A stretch of DNA of 64,000 nt from Chrysogorgia sp. JL179-B06 (lineage: Eukaryota > Cnidaria > Anthozoa > Scleralcyonacea > Chrysogorgiidae): positions 2,514,501-2,578,500 of the forward strand of contig JAYKKM010000144.1 of NCBI GenBank assembly GCA_035772405.1. Reading direction: 5' to 3'. The notes under the pieces were generated by a model, which made no database searches, was not told where the DNA came from, and saw nothing but the letters and a program-made list of their open reading frames with translations. This document shows positions 45,108 to 55,097 of the stretch, in pieces; within the stretch, counting starts at the first letter, position 1; the number at the start of each line of letters is the position of its first letter. Both the position numbers and the translations under genes were made by a program.

Positions 45108-48100
45108 ATGTCACAAATCCTAGACGAACCTATTCCATCAGGGCTTGGGCCCACGATGGTGCCCACAATGGCGAATAAAAAGGGTCCAAGACTTCTAAAG
45201 AGGTCCACTCTGCGAGAAAAAATGGACTCGTGGTACGATTGGCTTGTGAGTCGAACCCCAAAGCCTGTCAAGAAACGAGCGCTGACGGCTTTCAGATTCT
45301 TCAAGCAAAAGATCTCTAGCTTGTACAAGGAGAAAGACTTGGCGATGGAGAGATCGGAGACATCTCTCAAAGGGTTTTCGGAGACCTACACGATAAAAGC
45401 CTCGGCGAAAGTAGACCCAAAGACATTCTTGGCGAACACAAAAGTGTTTGCGCAAGGTCTTTGGAGTCACGAAGTGGAGAAGAGGAGAGGCGTAAAGACA
45501 AAATTCGACCTAGAGTGCGTCATGGCGAGAAGGACAGACGATGGAGACTCCGAGGTGTCTGCGCATTTCCACTCACTCACAACCATTGTTCTACCTGGAA
45601 CCGACTTGGACGAGATCTACCACATTATGGTGGGAAAGATTCTAGAGAGTCTCGCGTCGTACTTGAAGAGAGGGAGTTCCTGGCGAGTGCTACGCGTTGT
45701 AAAGTTGGACGTGTTTATCGACACGTTTAAACCACTGAGTGGTTCGTCATACATTCCCACACCAAACGCGTTGGTCAAGAAGAATGCTATAGTCAACGTT
45801 CAAAACGAGAACGATCACGAGTGTTTCAAGTGGGCTGCGACCGGGGCAAGGATGGTCAAGAGAAAACACGCAGAGAGACTCGACAAGGCTATGAGAGAGT
45901 CCTCGAACAAGTTTGACTGGACTGGGATCTCGTTCCCGACGCCGTTGAGTGATATTAGAAAGTTCACCGAAAACAACAAAATTAGTGTAAACGTGTTCGC
46001 GTACGAGTATGGAGTGGGTGTCTATCCTCTCCTTATCCAAGGAAACTCAAAGGACGTCATCAACATGCTACACATCACGGAGCAGGGTGAGGACGACAAG
46101 GTCAACTCTCACTACGTTTGGATCAGAAACATGAGTAGGTTGCTGTCTAGCTCAAAGAGCAAACACAACGGTAGGACATTTCACTGTTGTCGGTGTCTCA
46201 ACAGTTTTGGCAGTCAAAACGTCCTAGACAAACACGAGGAGCATTGCTCGAACGTCGACAGCATTAGGACCCAGATGCCAAAGTGGGGTGATACAATAGG
46301 GTTCAAGAACTTCTACAAGACACAGGACGTACCCTTTGTCATCTACGCGGACTTTGAGTCGTTCACTGAACCTATTGAGGGACCAACCAACAACCCCAAG
46401 AAAAGCTCGACGACTCAGTACCAACATCACTCACCATCTGGATTCTGTTTCCACCTAAAGTGCTTTGACGACAACCTCCACTGGGAAGAACCATATCTCT
46501 ACACGAGGAGAAGCGAAGACGAAAACATGGGCGAGATTTTCGTAAAAAAGTTGGAGGAGACTGTGCAAAATATTTACGACAAGTTCAAGGTGGCGGTCCC
46601 CATTGTCTTTGGGGAGAAGGAGAAGAGAGCGTTCCTCGACGCTAAGACTTGTTGGTTGTGTGGTGACGAGTTCGCCGAGGGCGAAAAGCGCGTCAGAGAC
46701 CACTGTCATCTGTCTGGGCGATATAGAGGCGCAGCTCACAACACCTGCAACTTGAAGTACAGACTACCAAAGTTCGTTCCCGTGGTGTTCCACAACTTGT
46801 CGGGCTACGACGCACACTTGTTTGTCAAAAACTTGGGTGTTACGGAGGGAATAATCTCGTGTATCCCAAGCAACGAGGAAAAGTACGTCTCGTTCAGTAA
46901 GGTGGTGGTTGTAGACAAAGTCACAGGCAAAGCCGGAGAGACAATCGAAATCAAGAGGGAGATAAGGTTCATCGATTCTCTCAAATTTATGTCGAGTAGT
47001 TTGAACAACTTGGTTACGAACTTGGACAAAAAGGACTTGGTGTCGACAAGGAGAGTTTTTGGAGAAGATTTCGGTCTCGTGTCCAAAAAAGGCGTGTTCC
47101 CCTACGAACACATGACCGGACTAGCGTCACTCGACGAGACGGCGTTGCCAACGAAAAGTGAGTTTTACTCGAGACTCACAGACAGCGACATTAGTGACGA
47201 TGATTACGATCACGCAAAGAAGGTGTGGAAACACTTTGGTATGACCACGACGCGCGAGTACCACGATTTGTATTTGAAAACCGATGTCATGTTGTTGGAA
47301 GACGTCTTTCAAAATTTTAGAAAGGTTTGTAAAACGAACTACAACTTGGACCCAGCGTTCTACTACACCTCACCAGGGTTGGCTTGGGACGCACTGCTAA
47401 AGATCACGAGAGTGGAGTTGGAGCTACTGACCGACATTGACATGTTGTTAATGGTCGAGGCTGGGATTCGCGGTGGAGTCTCGACCATCACGAAAAGACA
47501 CGCCAAAGCGAACAACAAGTTCATGGACCACATCAACAGCAACGAGACAACTGAGCGGACTGGTGACTCGCTGTACGACCCTACAAAACCAAGCGTCTTT
47601 TTGCCATACTTGGACAAAAACAATCTCTACGGTGGTGCAATGTGCGAACCATTACCCACACACGGTTTTAAGTGGATGACAGAGGGTCAGCTAGAGAACT
47701 GGAGAAACATACATTGTATCTTGGAAGTGGATCTGGAGTACCCTGAGGAGCTTCACGACCTTCATAACGACTATCCGTTGGCTCCAGAGAGAGTCGTCGT
47801 GAACAAGGTGGAGAAGCTTATCCCAAACCTCTTCGACAAGACCAAGTACGTGCTTCACAAGAAGAATCTAGAGATGTACATACGATTTGGTTTGAAACTA
47901 ACCAAGATCCATCGGGGGATCACCTTCAAGGAGAGCGCGTGGATGAAGCCATATATCGACCTCAACACGAGCCTAAGGACAAAGGCGAAGAACTCTTTTG
48001 AACAAGATTTCTTCAAGCTTATGAACAACAGCGTCTTTGGAAAGACCATGGAGAACATTCGAAACAGGGTCGATATCCGGCTAGTCACTTCGGAAAAGAG

Positions 48101-48818
48101 AATGAGAACGCTAGTCGCAAAGCCAAACTTCCACCATAGGACAATTTTTGACGAGAACCTGATCGCAGTCCAAATGAAGAGGACGAAAGTGAAGTTCAAC
48201 AAGCCGGTGTACCTGGGCATGAGTATCTTGGACCTCAGTAAGACGATAATGTACGACTTCCACTACGGCTATATCAAGCCAAAGTACGGAGACAAGGCTA
48301 AGCTACTTTTCACAGACACAGACTCTCTCATGTACGAGATCTTCACAGAGGACTTTTACAAAGACATCAGCGGAGATGTCGAGAAGATGTTTGACACGTC
48401 CGGTTTCGCGAAGAACCACCCGAGCTGTATTCCAATAGGGAGAAACAAGAAGGTGATTGGGATGATGAAAGACGAACAAAGCGGAGAACAAGTCCTCGAG
48501 TTCGTTGGACTCCGCTCCAAGTTATACGCTCTCAAAACACTACGCGGTGACACGAAAAAGTGTAAGGGCGTAAAGAAGAACGTCGTCAAATCTTCGATCG
48601 TGTTTGAGGACTACAAGACTTGTTTGCTCTCTGGAGTGAGTCAGATGAGATCAATGAACACGTTCAGGTCAAGGAAACACGAGATCTACACAGAGGCCGT
48701 GAACAAGACCGCGTTGAGTAGTAAAGACGACAAGAGACACGTTCTACCAGATGGGGTGAACACGCTGGCACTAGGTCATTGCAAGATCATGACGGAGGTG
48801 ATATTCATGGACGAGTGA
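45108..48818 (+). CDS. polB: Protein-primed DNA polymerase B
   Basis: A 1236-residue, apparently intact family B polymerase. A C2HC-like finger lies at about 360-382. Exonuclease motifs: DFE (about 415), FHNLSGYDAH (about 561), YHDLYLKTD (about 718). A zinc/HNH-like insert CWLC ... DHCHLSGRYRG ... CN occupies about 514-550. Polymerase motifs: LDKNNLYG (about 834), NNSVFGKTMEN (about 972), FTDTDSLMYE (about 1067). It replicates the linear element from its ends. The stop lies 2 bases before the right terminal repeat. Length is typical of polintons. Compared with element A there is no frameshift. Confidence 0.96.
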   Translation: MSQILDEPIPSGLGPTMVPTMANKKGPRLLKRSTLREKMDSWYDWLVSRTPKPVKKRALTAFRFFKQKISSLYKEKDLAMERSETSLKGFSETYTIKASAKVDPKTFLANTKVFAQGLWSHEVEKRRGVKTKFDLECVMARRTDDGDSEVSAHFHSLTTIVLPGTDLDEIYHIMVGKILESLASYLKRGSSWRVLRVVKLDVFIDTFKPLSGSSYIPTPNALVKKNAIVNVQNENDHECFKWAATGARMVKRKHAERLDKAMRESSNKFDWTGISFPTPLSDIRKFTENNKISVNVFAYEYGVGVYPLLIQGNSKDVINMLHITEQGEDDKVNSHYVWIRNMSRLLSSSKSKHNGRTFHCCRCLNSFGSQNVLDKHEEHCSNVDSIRTQMPKWGDTIGFKNFYKTQDVPFVIYADFESFTEPIEGPTNNPKKSSTTQYQHHSPSGFCFHLKCFDDNLHWEEPYLYTRRSEDENMGEIFVKKLEETVQNIYDKFKVAVPIVFGEKEKRAFLDAKTCWLCGDEFAEGEKRVRDHCHLSGRYRGAAHNTCNLKYRLPKFVPVVFHNLSGYDAHLFVKNLGVTEGIISCIPSNEEKYVSFSKVVVVDKVTGKAGETIEIKREIRFIDSLKFMSSSLNNLVTNLDKKDLVSTRRVFGEDFGLVSKKGVFPYEHMTGLASLDETALPTKSEFYSRLTDSDISDDDYDHAKKVWKHFGMTTTREYHDLYLKTDVMLLEDVFQNFRKVCKTNYNLDPAFYYTSPGLAWDALLKITRVELELLTDIDMLLMVEAGIRGGVSTITKRHAKANNKFMDHINSNETTERTGDSLYDPTKPSVFLPYLDKNNLYGGAMCEPLPTHGFKWMTEGQLENWRNIHCILEVDLEYPEELHDLHNDYPLAPERVVVNKVEKLIPNLFDKTKYVLHKKNLEMYIRFGLKLTKIHRGITFKESAWMKPYIDLNTSLRTKAKNSFEQDFFKLMNNSVFGKTMENIRNRVDIRLVTSEKRMRTLVAKPNFHHRTIFDENLIAVQMKRTKVKFNKPVYLGMSILDLSKTIMYDFHYGYIKPKYGDKAKLLFTDTDSLMYEIFTEDFYKDISGDVEKMFDTSGFAKNHPSCIPIGRNKKVIGMMKDEQSGEQVLEFVGLRSKLYALKTLRGDTKKCKGVKKNVVKSSIVFEDYKTCLLSGVSQMRSMNTFRSRKHEIYTEAVNKTALSSKDDKRHVLPDGVNTLALGHCKIMTEVIFMDE

Positions 48819-48820
48819 GT

Positions 48821-49193
48821 TGACCAAAGTTTTTGATTGTCAATCAAAACGAGAAAAGGGGGCGGGGCGGAACGTGATGACGTCATAGCTAATTAGCATA
48901 AGTTCGGGACCCATTTTGAAATGCGAGACAAGTTTTGATTGACAGGTGGGCGGGGCGTTACGTGACGACGTCACAGCTAATTAGCATAAGTTCGGGACCC
49001 ATTTTGAAATGTGCCACGCCCTAGAATGGAATGTGGTTTTATGAATAAATTAAAAAGTGAGATTTGGGTTTGAAATTCGCTTTTTTTTTATGAGATTTTT
49101 GGGCTGGAAATTTGCTTTTTTTTTTATGAGATTTTTAGATTGAAAATGAGATTTTATGAGATTTTGGGCTGAAACTCTCATATTACTACTACT
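48821..49193. repeat. Right terminal inverted repeat of element B
   Basis: Reverse complement of 31488-31860. Contains two of the TGACGTC-bearing units and ends ...CTCTCATATTACTACTACT. Confidence 0.95.
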
Positions 49194-49199
49194 TGAGTA
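49194..49199. repeat. Target site duplication, right (TGAGTA)
   Basis: Identical to 31482-31487. Confidence 0.9.
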
Positions 49200-49348
49200 G
49201 CAAACATTTTTTTATATTACGAATCCTCTTTGCTGATAAACAGCTGTCATAGATTTTAAAATTTAGATTTTAAATGAAGCGAGCAGTTTATCGCGGTTTT
49301 AACTCGCAGCTTCGAAGTTGTATATGTATTGTTTGTCATCGATCTTAC

Positions 49349-49576
49349 CCTCTTTATAACACCCAGGTAGTTGAATTCATGCATATAATCCAATCTCTCT
49401 TGAGCAAGACTTTCGAGTCCGAACGAGGCATTGTTGAGCTCACACAGGCCTTTGTTGTCTCCCGCGTGCTTGTAATTCACTGACGTACATGACTCCTCTA
49501 TTGAACAAAACATACTGCACTCGAACTCACTATTGGCGTGCTTCGTTTCAATGACGTAATTCCGCAAATACTTTCC
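49349..49576 (-). CDS. Host gene, exon 2: PAN/apple domain
   Basis: A 76-codon exon, phase 0 at both ends. It encodes YLRNYVIETKHANSEFECSM, then FCSIEESCTSVNY, GLCELNN and ends in YLGVIKR. The cysteine spacing (C-x3-C-x6-C ... C) and the LRNYVI opening are those of PAN/apple domains common in cnidarian secreted proteins. Acceptor AATCAAAG before GGAAAG; donor AGAGG/GTAAGA. PAN plus fibrinogen-like is a familiar cnidarian domain pair, supporting linkage to exons 3 to 5 across the polinton. Confidence 0.7.
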
Positions 49577-50321
49577 CTTTGATTATAAAAAATAATAATT
49601 AATAATAACGACGTATTTCAGGAAATTGCGCGAAAAAATGGGCACAGAAATCGAACATCCCTCTAATTTTGCAAATTCATTCATGTTCATTTCTCTAAAC
49701 GCGGGTTAAGGACTGTTTATATGAACCGAGCTAGCCAGCCAGGCTGATTAGCTGAACGAAGCTACGAGCGTGGAAGAACCTCTGGCACCCAGGGTACTGT
49801 AGGAAGAGAATAATGTTAACTTAAATGATCTTTTTGGGTCGAGAAAGATTTTCGTGACATAGCCCAACTGTCAGCACTTCCTTAGTAACTTCTACTAATA
49901 TTTATTCAAGATACCTACAGGCTACATCACACGTACAGAAGTGTTTTTCAAGTCATTACACTACGCTAGTCACTACGTTTACTTTAGTCACTACGCTACA
50001 TTACGCTACGCTACACTATTAGCCATTTTTATTGATTTATAATAGCACAAAACGATAATATATAAAAGATTACGAATTGCCGATGTAAATGAGTACGTCA
50101 ACATATGCCCATACATTACTTGTCATGTTTCTTATTTTCTTTACTGTTCATTCACTACATTTTATGGCAATTTATGCAAACTGTATTCTCTAGCATGAGA
50201 TTGAGGTGCATGTTATTACCAACAGAAGTAGAGGTGAACGGCAATTTTTTAACGTTTTTCTTATTTCAAGAATTATTGTGATGCGTCCTGCAATATATAT
50301 AGATTGGTTGTAGTAGAGTAC

Positions 50322-50423
50322 CTTTTGCCTCATGAACAGTGTTTCGTCAAAACATTCCACACCAACAAAAACTACTGTACAGCAAAAAAATATTTTCCAC
50401 CAAATGCGTTGAAGAACAGACAT
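50322..50423 (-). CDS. Host gene, exon 1: signal peptide
   Basis: 34 codons starting MSVLQRIWWKIFFCCTVVFV, a clear secretion signal with basic start and hydrophobic core, then FDETLFMRQK and a donor AAAAG/GTACTC, phase 0. The PAN exon follows 745 bases downstream in phase. The five exons sum to 1140 bases, 379 residues plus stop, with compatible phases throughout. Confidence 0.65.
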
Positions 50424-50717
50424 GGTTCCTCCGCGGTCTCATTAACCTTATATAGACACTGTTGGCTTTTTAAGCCTCTTTAAAGAATAATTATAGTCTT
50501 AAATAATAAATGAAGATTGTTTGCAATTAGACAACATGTATTTATATGTAGAATAAATATGAAAGTTGCTAAGTTCTCGAAACAAATGGTTATAATATGA
50601 AATGGAGAAATAAGAGAACTTCAATCAATATGTTGAAAAAATACATAAGTTAAGAGAACTTATACGTATATTTATGGACTAATTAAAAATTTCGGTCGAT
50701 TGTCCTTCTGTTCAGAT
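50424..50717. other. Upstream region of the host gene
   Basis: Within 30 bases of the first exon the minus-strand upstream sequence contains TATATAAGG (about 50446-50454), a possible TATA box. Nothing else recognised. Confidence 0.4.
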
Positions 50718-50985
50718 AATAATAATAATAATAATAAAGACGTATTAGGAGCATTATACAATAGTCTCAATGCTCTTACAACAATATATATATTCTTAAA
50801 GTTGCTTTTAAAGCTAATTACAGTTTCATTATAAGATAAAGCCTACTACATATATTAACACTATGAACAATAACTATTAATTTTAAAAAAGTAAAGTCTT
50901 AACTGCAGACTTAAAATTACTTAACATTTCAAAGCTTCTAATTTCCTGTGGTAATGAATTCCATGTGACCTTTCATAATATATCC
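50718..50985 (-). mobile_element. LINE 3' fragment with (AAT)n tail
   Basis: The minus strand encodes TWNSLPQEIRSFEMLSNFKS at about 50880-50975, the usual C-terminal end of CR1/Jockey-type reverse transcriptases, followed by an untranslated end and (AAT)n at 50718-50738. Confidence 0.65.
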
Positions 50986-51029
50986 TCGTGTATTTATACT
51001 TATAACCACAGAATAGATGTACAACAACA

Positions 51030-51590
51030 CAACAGGTTCAATTTATAGTGAAGGAAAATTTCGAGTGTTGGAATATTATAGACATTATAAGATGAAATCG
51101 GGACCAGTTGCGAAAAAGAAACATCAAGGCCTTCCGGCTGGAATTGAACCTGCGATGTTAGTGCAGTGCTCTGACCGCTACGGAGGGCGTTGCCGAGAGC
51201 CTTAGTCACGAGTTATATATATATATAGTGGTGGTAATGCCGGGAAAAGAATTGGGTATATTACAAGTAATATTGGGCATTTCACTCGATTGAACTACAT
51301 GTTCTATGGATTTATAGTGAAGGAAAATTTCGAGTGTTGCAATATATACATTATAGACCAATTTTATAATGGCACCCAAATTAAATATTCTTTTATATTC
51401 ATTTAAATTAGCCTTTCTGAACTCGTTCGTGTGTCTGTAATTCCAGAGAATCTTTGCTTTGAAACGAGAATCTTTGCTTTGGCTAATAAGACCAAACCAG
51501 GACCAGTTGCGAAACACTCGAAATTTAGTTCACTATAAATCCTTATAACATGTAGTTCAATCGAGTGAAATGCCAAATATTACTTGTATC
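51030..51590. repeat. Cluster of SINE copies and inverted tails
   Basis: A reverse tRNA-like head (51125-51191, with CGGTCAGAGCACTGCACTAAC and GTTCAATTCC on the minus strand) and several copies of a tail containing TTTATAGTGAAGGAAAATTTCG at 51035, 51308 and, inverted, about 51510-51545. GATTGAACTACATGTT occurs both ways at about 51288 and 51550. Confidence 0.6.
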
Positions 51591-52380
51591 TTCATGCTCG
51601 CCTGCTGCTCCTACTGATCTGTTAATACATGTTTTTTACTCATTTGGTTAGTTCTATAGTAACACTTGGTTTTTTCGGTGACATCTGGTGAACCGGGAGA
51701 CAGAAGTTAGCCGAGATCGTTAATAAACTTATAATTTACAAATATGTTTAAAATGTTTGCTCCCATTTTGCAGTATATCGTGACAATTTAGCGCGAAACT
51801 ATCTTCTTCTTATAGCTAGCCTCGGACATACTCAAAAAGAATGGACACAAGCCAATCAAAGTTCACACTTTCTTACATTTCTCTGTAACTCAAATGTCAG
51901 CAGACACATGTACACTATGCGTTGCGCACCTATTTTTTTAGTGTAGTAGCAGGTAGCCGTTAAATCTTTCCTGTCTGACGAATTCAAAATCGGTCGTATT
52001 AGACTGACGAAATCGTGAATCGAAAAACATGGCACACACGGTAACGCAAGGAGTAAAAATTGAAACTCGACAAGCGCCAAGCACCTGAGGTCCACTCACA
52101 CGCCAAGTTTAATTTTATTTCATAAACAACTCTGCGATTGGTGGCATTTTGAATTTTCATGATGCTATGCGGGCGTGCAAGATGGCCTTTTCTAGAAAAA
52201 TGGAAATTTTTCAACCTGATTTATGATAATTATTGCTAATTTGTATTGACATAGTGTGTCTTGTTTGTGAAATTTAAAAGAATTGGTAACAGCCGGTTTA
52301 TTGGACTTTCAGAAATCAGCTTTCGATATCAATAGAACAAAGAGATGGTTCAATTTTGGAGGTTTTCATTTATCGTATAC
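51591..52380. other. Non-coding, nothing recognised
   Basis: A/T-rich single-copy-looking DNA. Short open frames on the minus strand have no recognisable features. Confidence 0.4.
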
Positions 52381-52857
52381 GATTGTGATATTGCTGTATG
52401 TGATAATAATAATAAATCATGTACAGCTTATATAGCGCTATTTCCTAAAGTCCAAAATAAATAAGGTAAAATTACTAAAAGAAATTGTTACAAACTAAAA
52501 GCCTACTTGAAACTAAAAGCCTACGTTTTAACACTAGATTTATAAAAAATCAAGGAAGTAATAGACCTACATGTAATTTCAAAAGGTAAAGAGTTCCATA
52601 ACATAGGTGCACAGACTGAAAAGGCACGAAAACCATACGACTTAAGATTAAACTTCGGAACCTAAATACTGACTAGATAAATGTGATGGAGCAGCTGAAG
52701 CATTTAGAGACTTAAATGGCAATACTAAAATATCGAGTGGAATTCTAAAACGGTCGACTGGTAACCAATAAAGTTCTTTAAAAATAGGCGTAATGTGTTC
52801 ATGGTTTTTAGAGAAGGTGCAGACGACTGCATCACAGACGTGATCACAAAAGAACAT
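52381..52857 (-). mobile_element. 5'-truncated LINE fragment
   Basis: The minus strand encodes NHEHITPIFKELYWLPVDRF and APSHLSSQYLGSEV, typical of the region after the reverse transcriptase in Jockey/CR1 LINEs. The 3' end at 52381-52415 has ATAATAATAATAAA. The 5' side is cut where a minisatellite begins. Confidence 0.65.
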
Positions 52858-53060
52858 GCAGATGTGTGCATCATAGACTATACGTGCAGATCACAAATGA
52901 ACATGCAGATGTGTGCATCACAGACGTGATCACAAAAGAAGATGCAGATGTGTGCATCACAGACGTGACCACAAAAGAACATGCAGATGTGTGCATCACA
53001 GACGTGATAACAAATGAAGATGCAGATGTGTGCATCACAGACGTGACCACAAATGTGATC
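52830..53060. repeat. 39-bp minisatellite
   Basis: Five to six copies of a unit with GCAGATGTGTGCATCACAGA and CGTGATCACAAAAGAA. As 39 is divisible by three it gives a repetitive open frame (ADVCITDV...), not a gene by itself. Confidence 0.9.
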
Positions 53061-53653
53061 AAACTGTGCACGCGTGTCAACATGGCGCCATCAAATCATA
53101 AACAAAATTATGTCGTCTTGAAAGACAATATACATGATATGGTCGTTAGAAGATGGCGTCCCATTTTACCGTGAGTGCACAATAAAAATAGTAAAATAAA
53201 GATCATTGTGCTGATCGAGTAGATCGTCTACCGTTTGCCAACCTCTTAATATTATACAACAACGATTTTCAAATTATTCCGAGTCACCGCGGTTTGATTA
53301 GATCAGTCAAATCTACGATATACGCCAAATTGTGTTGAAAACAGCCAACAAATAAAATGGGCTATGGCAATGCATCATTGAATTGTTGGATTTTGTTTGA
53401 TATTTTCAAAAGCGTTTAGGCAAATGTTCGAAATGTCGATGGGAGAATCTATAACTACTTAGTAGATGTTAAATATGAATATTGGGTAATTCAGCTAAGA
53501 TACCAACATTTTAATAATCACCAAACTTGTAGTGACAACAAGACAATGGGAATTTTAAAATTTCCATCATTAATATAGAAGCAGAAGTATTGACGAAAAA
53601 TATCTCTTTTTGAATGAACTAACTGAATAATTTGAAAATCGTTATTGCAAACT

Positions 53654-53656
<3 letters not shown>
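53061..53656. other. Non-coding, nothing recognised
   Basis: No open frame with recognisable content and no clear repeat. Confidence 0.4.
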
Positions 53657-53698
<42 letters not shown>

Positions 53699-55058
53699 TA
53701 AAATAAACTTTATTTCACAATTTATAACTATATTTTACAATAATTTAGTTATTGAAGTTAATAACAGTATAATACATATAAACTCATGGCAGTTAAAAAG
53801 ATTAAAATTAAAAATGTCAGTAAAATCACACTCTGATATAAAGGAAAAGTCATTAGCAACGTAGCTGGCTCTCCAGCAAACCGAGTTCTAAGTTTTTGTT
53901 TTTCACTTGATTAGGGGATTTTCTAGTCCCTCTCATGCATGCAATGGCTGATCTTAATAGAGCGAAGGAGAGGCGGCATCTCATCCATGCTAAGGTGACA
54001 GCATATTCCCATTTCCACTTGACTGCTAACATCTCTGCCATTCTCTTGTAAGCAACCGTTGTTTCTTTGCTCAGACCACCACTTGTAGAAAAGATCAAAG
54101 GTGTAAACGTACCATGCTCTATTTCTCTTACTCTGTCGCCATATTCTCTTTTTTCATATTCTCCTGGCTTCTGTATAAAGAACTAATGCTGGTGTTGCGA
54201 TAACTAGGCGCGTTTGGGTGGAACACCCTTACGTCAAAAAATGCGCTTTGTTGGCGACACCAGAAACCTTTAGCCTTTATATCAGATCTAGCCTCGTCTT
54301 GTCGGTTTGCAGACTGCGGATATATGCTTTCGCCCGTAATTGGCTGTAGCTGTGGTTCCTTCTCTGTTTCGTTACACACCTCACTCAGCCAATCAGCAGT
54401 GATGTCGCGGACCTCATTATGGCGAACAATGGTCATACCACCGTGTGAACAGATCATAGCATGGTCTGTAGAGAAGTTAGCACCACACACGCAGTGCTGA
54501 GGCAGATTCTTTAGCTGCCAACCGTATCGTAGACACAGGGCGTCACGGAACTCGCTCTTATTCAAGTTAAAACCGTGTTCTTTCAGCGGAAGCACAGTGA
54601 GCCAGGAAGAAGAACCTTTCTCATTTAGGAGATCCATTGACCTTTGTTTTGTGGCGGGTAGCATTTCTCTGACGGCATTGGCCTTGTTTGCATGATTTTC
54701 TGCTTTTTCTCGACGTGTCGTCGTTTTAATCTCGCTTAGATCAGGTTTTCGATACGAATCGGCTTGCTCAATTATCATTTGCTTCAGAGGCTCAGTAATC
54801 TTTTTGGATGCATGGAATTGATGGCAAGCTTCTTCAACTGGATTAACGATATTCAGAGCACCATGTCTTGTTGGCAATGATAACATCTTTCTTTCTGCAA
54901 TGGAACAGTGACTTCGTCCAGTTAAGGCAGGAATTAACTTCTCAATAATAATCTCTTCGATAGGTTGAAACAACTCATCAACCTTCTCAACCGTCCGCAT
55001 GATAAACTGCCATTTTCCTTTTATGGAATGAATAAAGGTCGCATACGCTGCATGGGGA
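53657..55058 (-). mobile_element. LINE fragment with restriction-like endonuclease end
   Basis: The minus strand encodes PHAAYATFIHSIKGKWQFI, LPTRHGALNIVNPVEEA, a zinc-knuckle-like CVCGANFSTDHAMIC, RHNEVRDITADWLSEVC, an ARSDIKAKGFW / FFDVRVF nuclease-like segment, then in another frame FSTSGGLSKETT and RLSFALLRSAIACMRGTR (53853-54098). A frameshift or stop separates the two frames near 54128. The knuckle followed by acidic residues resembles the C-terminal endonuclease of R2/CRE-type LINEs. It ends in an (AAT)n tract at 53657-53698. No complete reverse transcriptase is present. Confidence 0.6.
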
Positions 55059-55060
55059 TA

Positions 55061-55096
<36 letters not shown>
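55059..55096. repeat. (AAT)n tract between two opposed LINEs
   Basis: About twelve AAT units joining the minus-strand LINE on the left with the plus-strand LINE on the right. Confidence 0.95.

Positions 55097-55097
<1 letters not shown>

Larger units (their letters stand above)
31488..49193. mobile_element. Polinton/Maverick element B, complete (17,706 bp)
   Basis: A full virus-like transposon. The ends are 373-bp inverted repeats that match by eye throughout, starting AGTAGTAGTAATATGAGAG and finishing ...CT, as polintons do. Both sides carry TGAGTA (31482-31487 and 49194-49199), the expected 6-bp target duplication. It encodes polymerase B, chromodomain integrase, major capsid, penton-like, A32-like ATPase and about fifteen further proteins, with almost no non-coding DNA. 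All core frames are open. The matching ends and intact genes suggest a recent insertion. Confidence 0.96.

Noticed and set aside
52866..53174. Plus-strand frame with 13-residue repeats (ADVCITDV...)
   Set aside because: It follows from a 39-bp minisatellite, which keeps any open frame open. No start or domain evidence.
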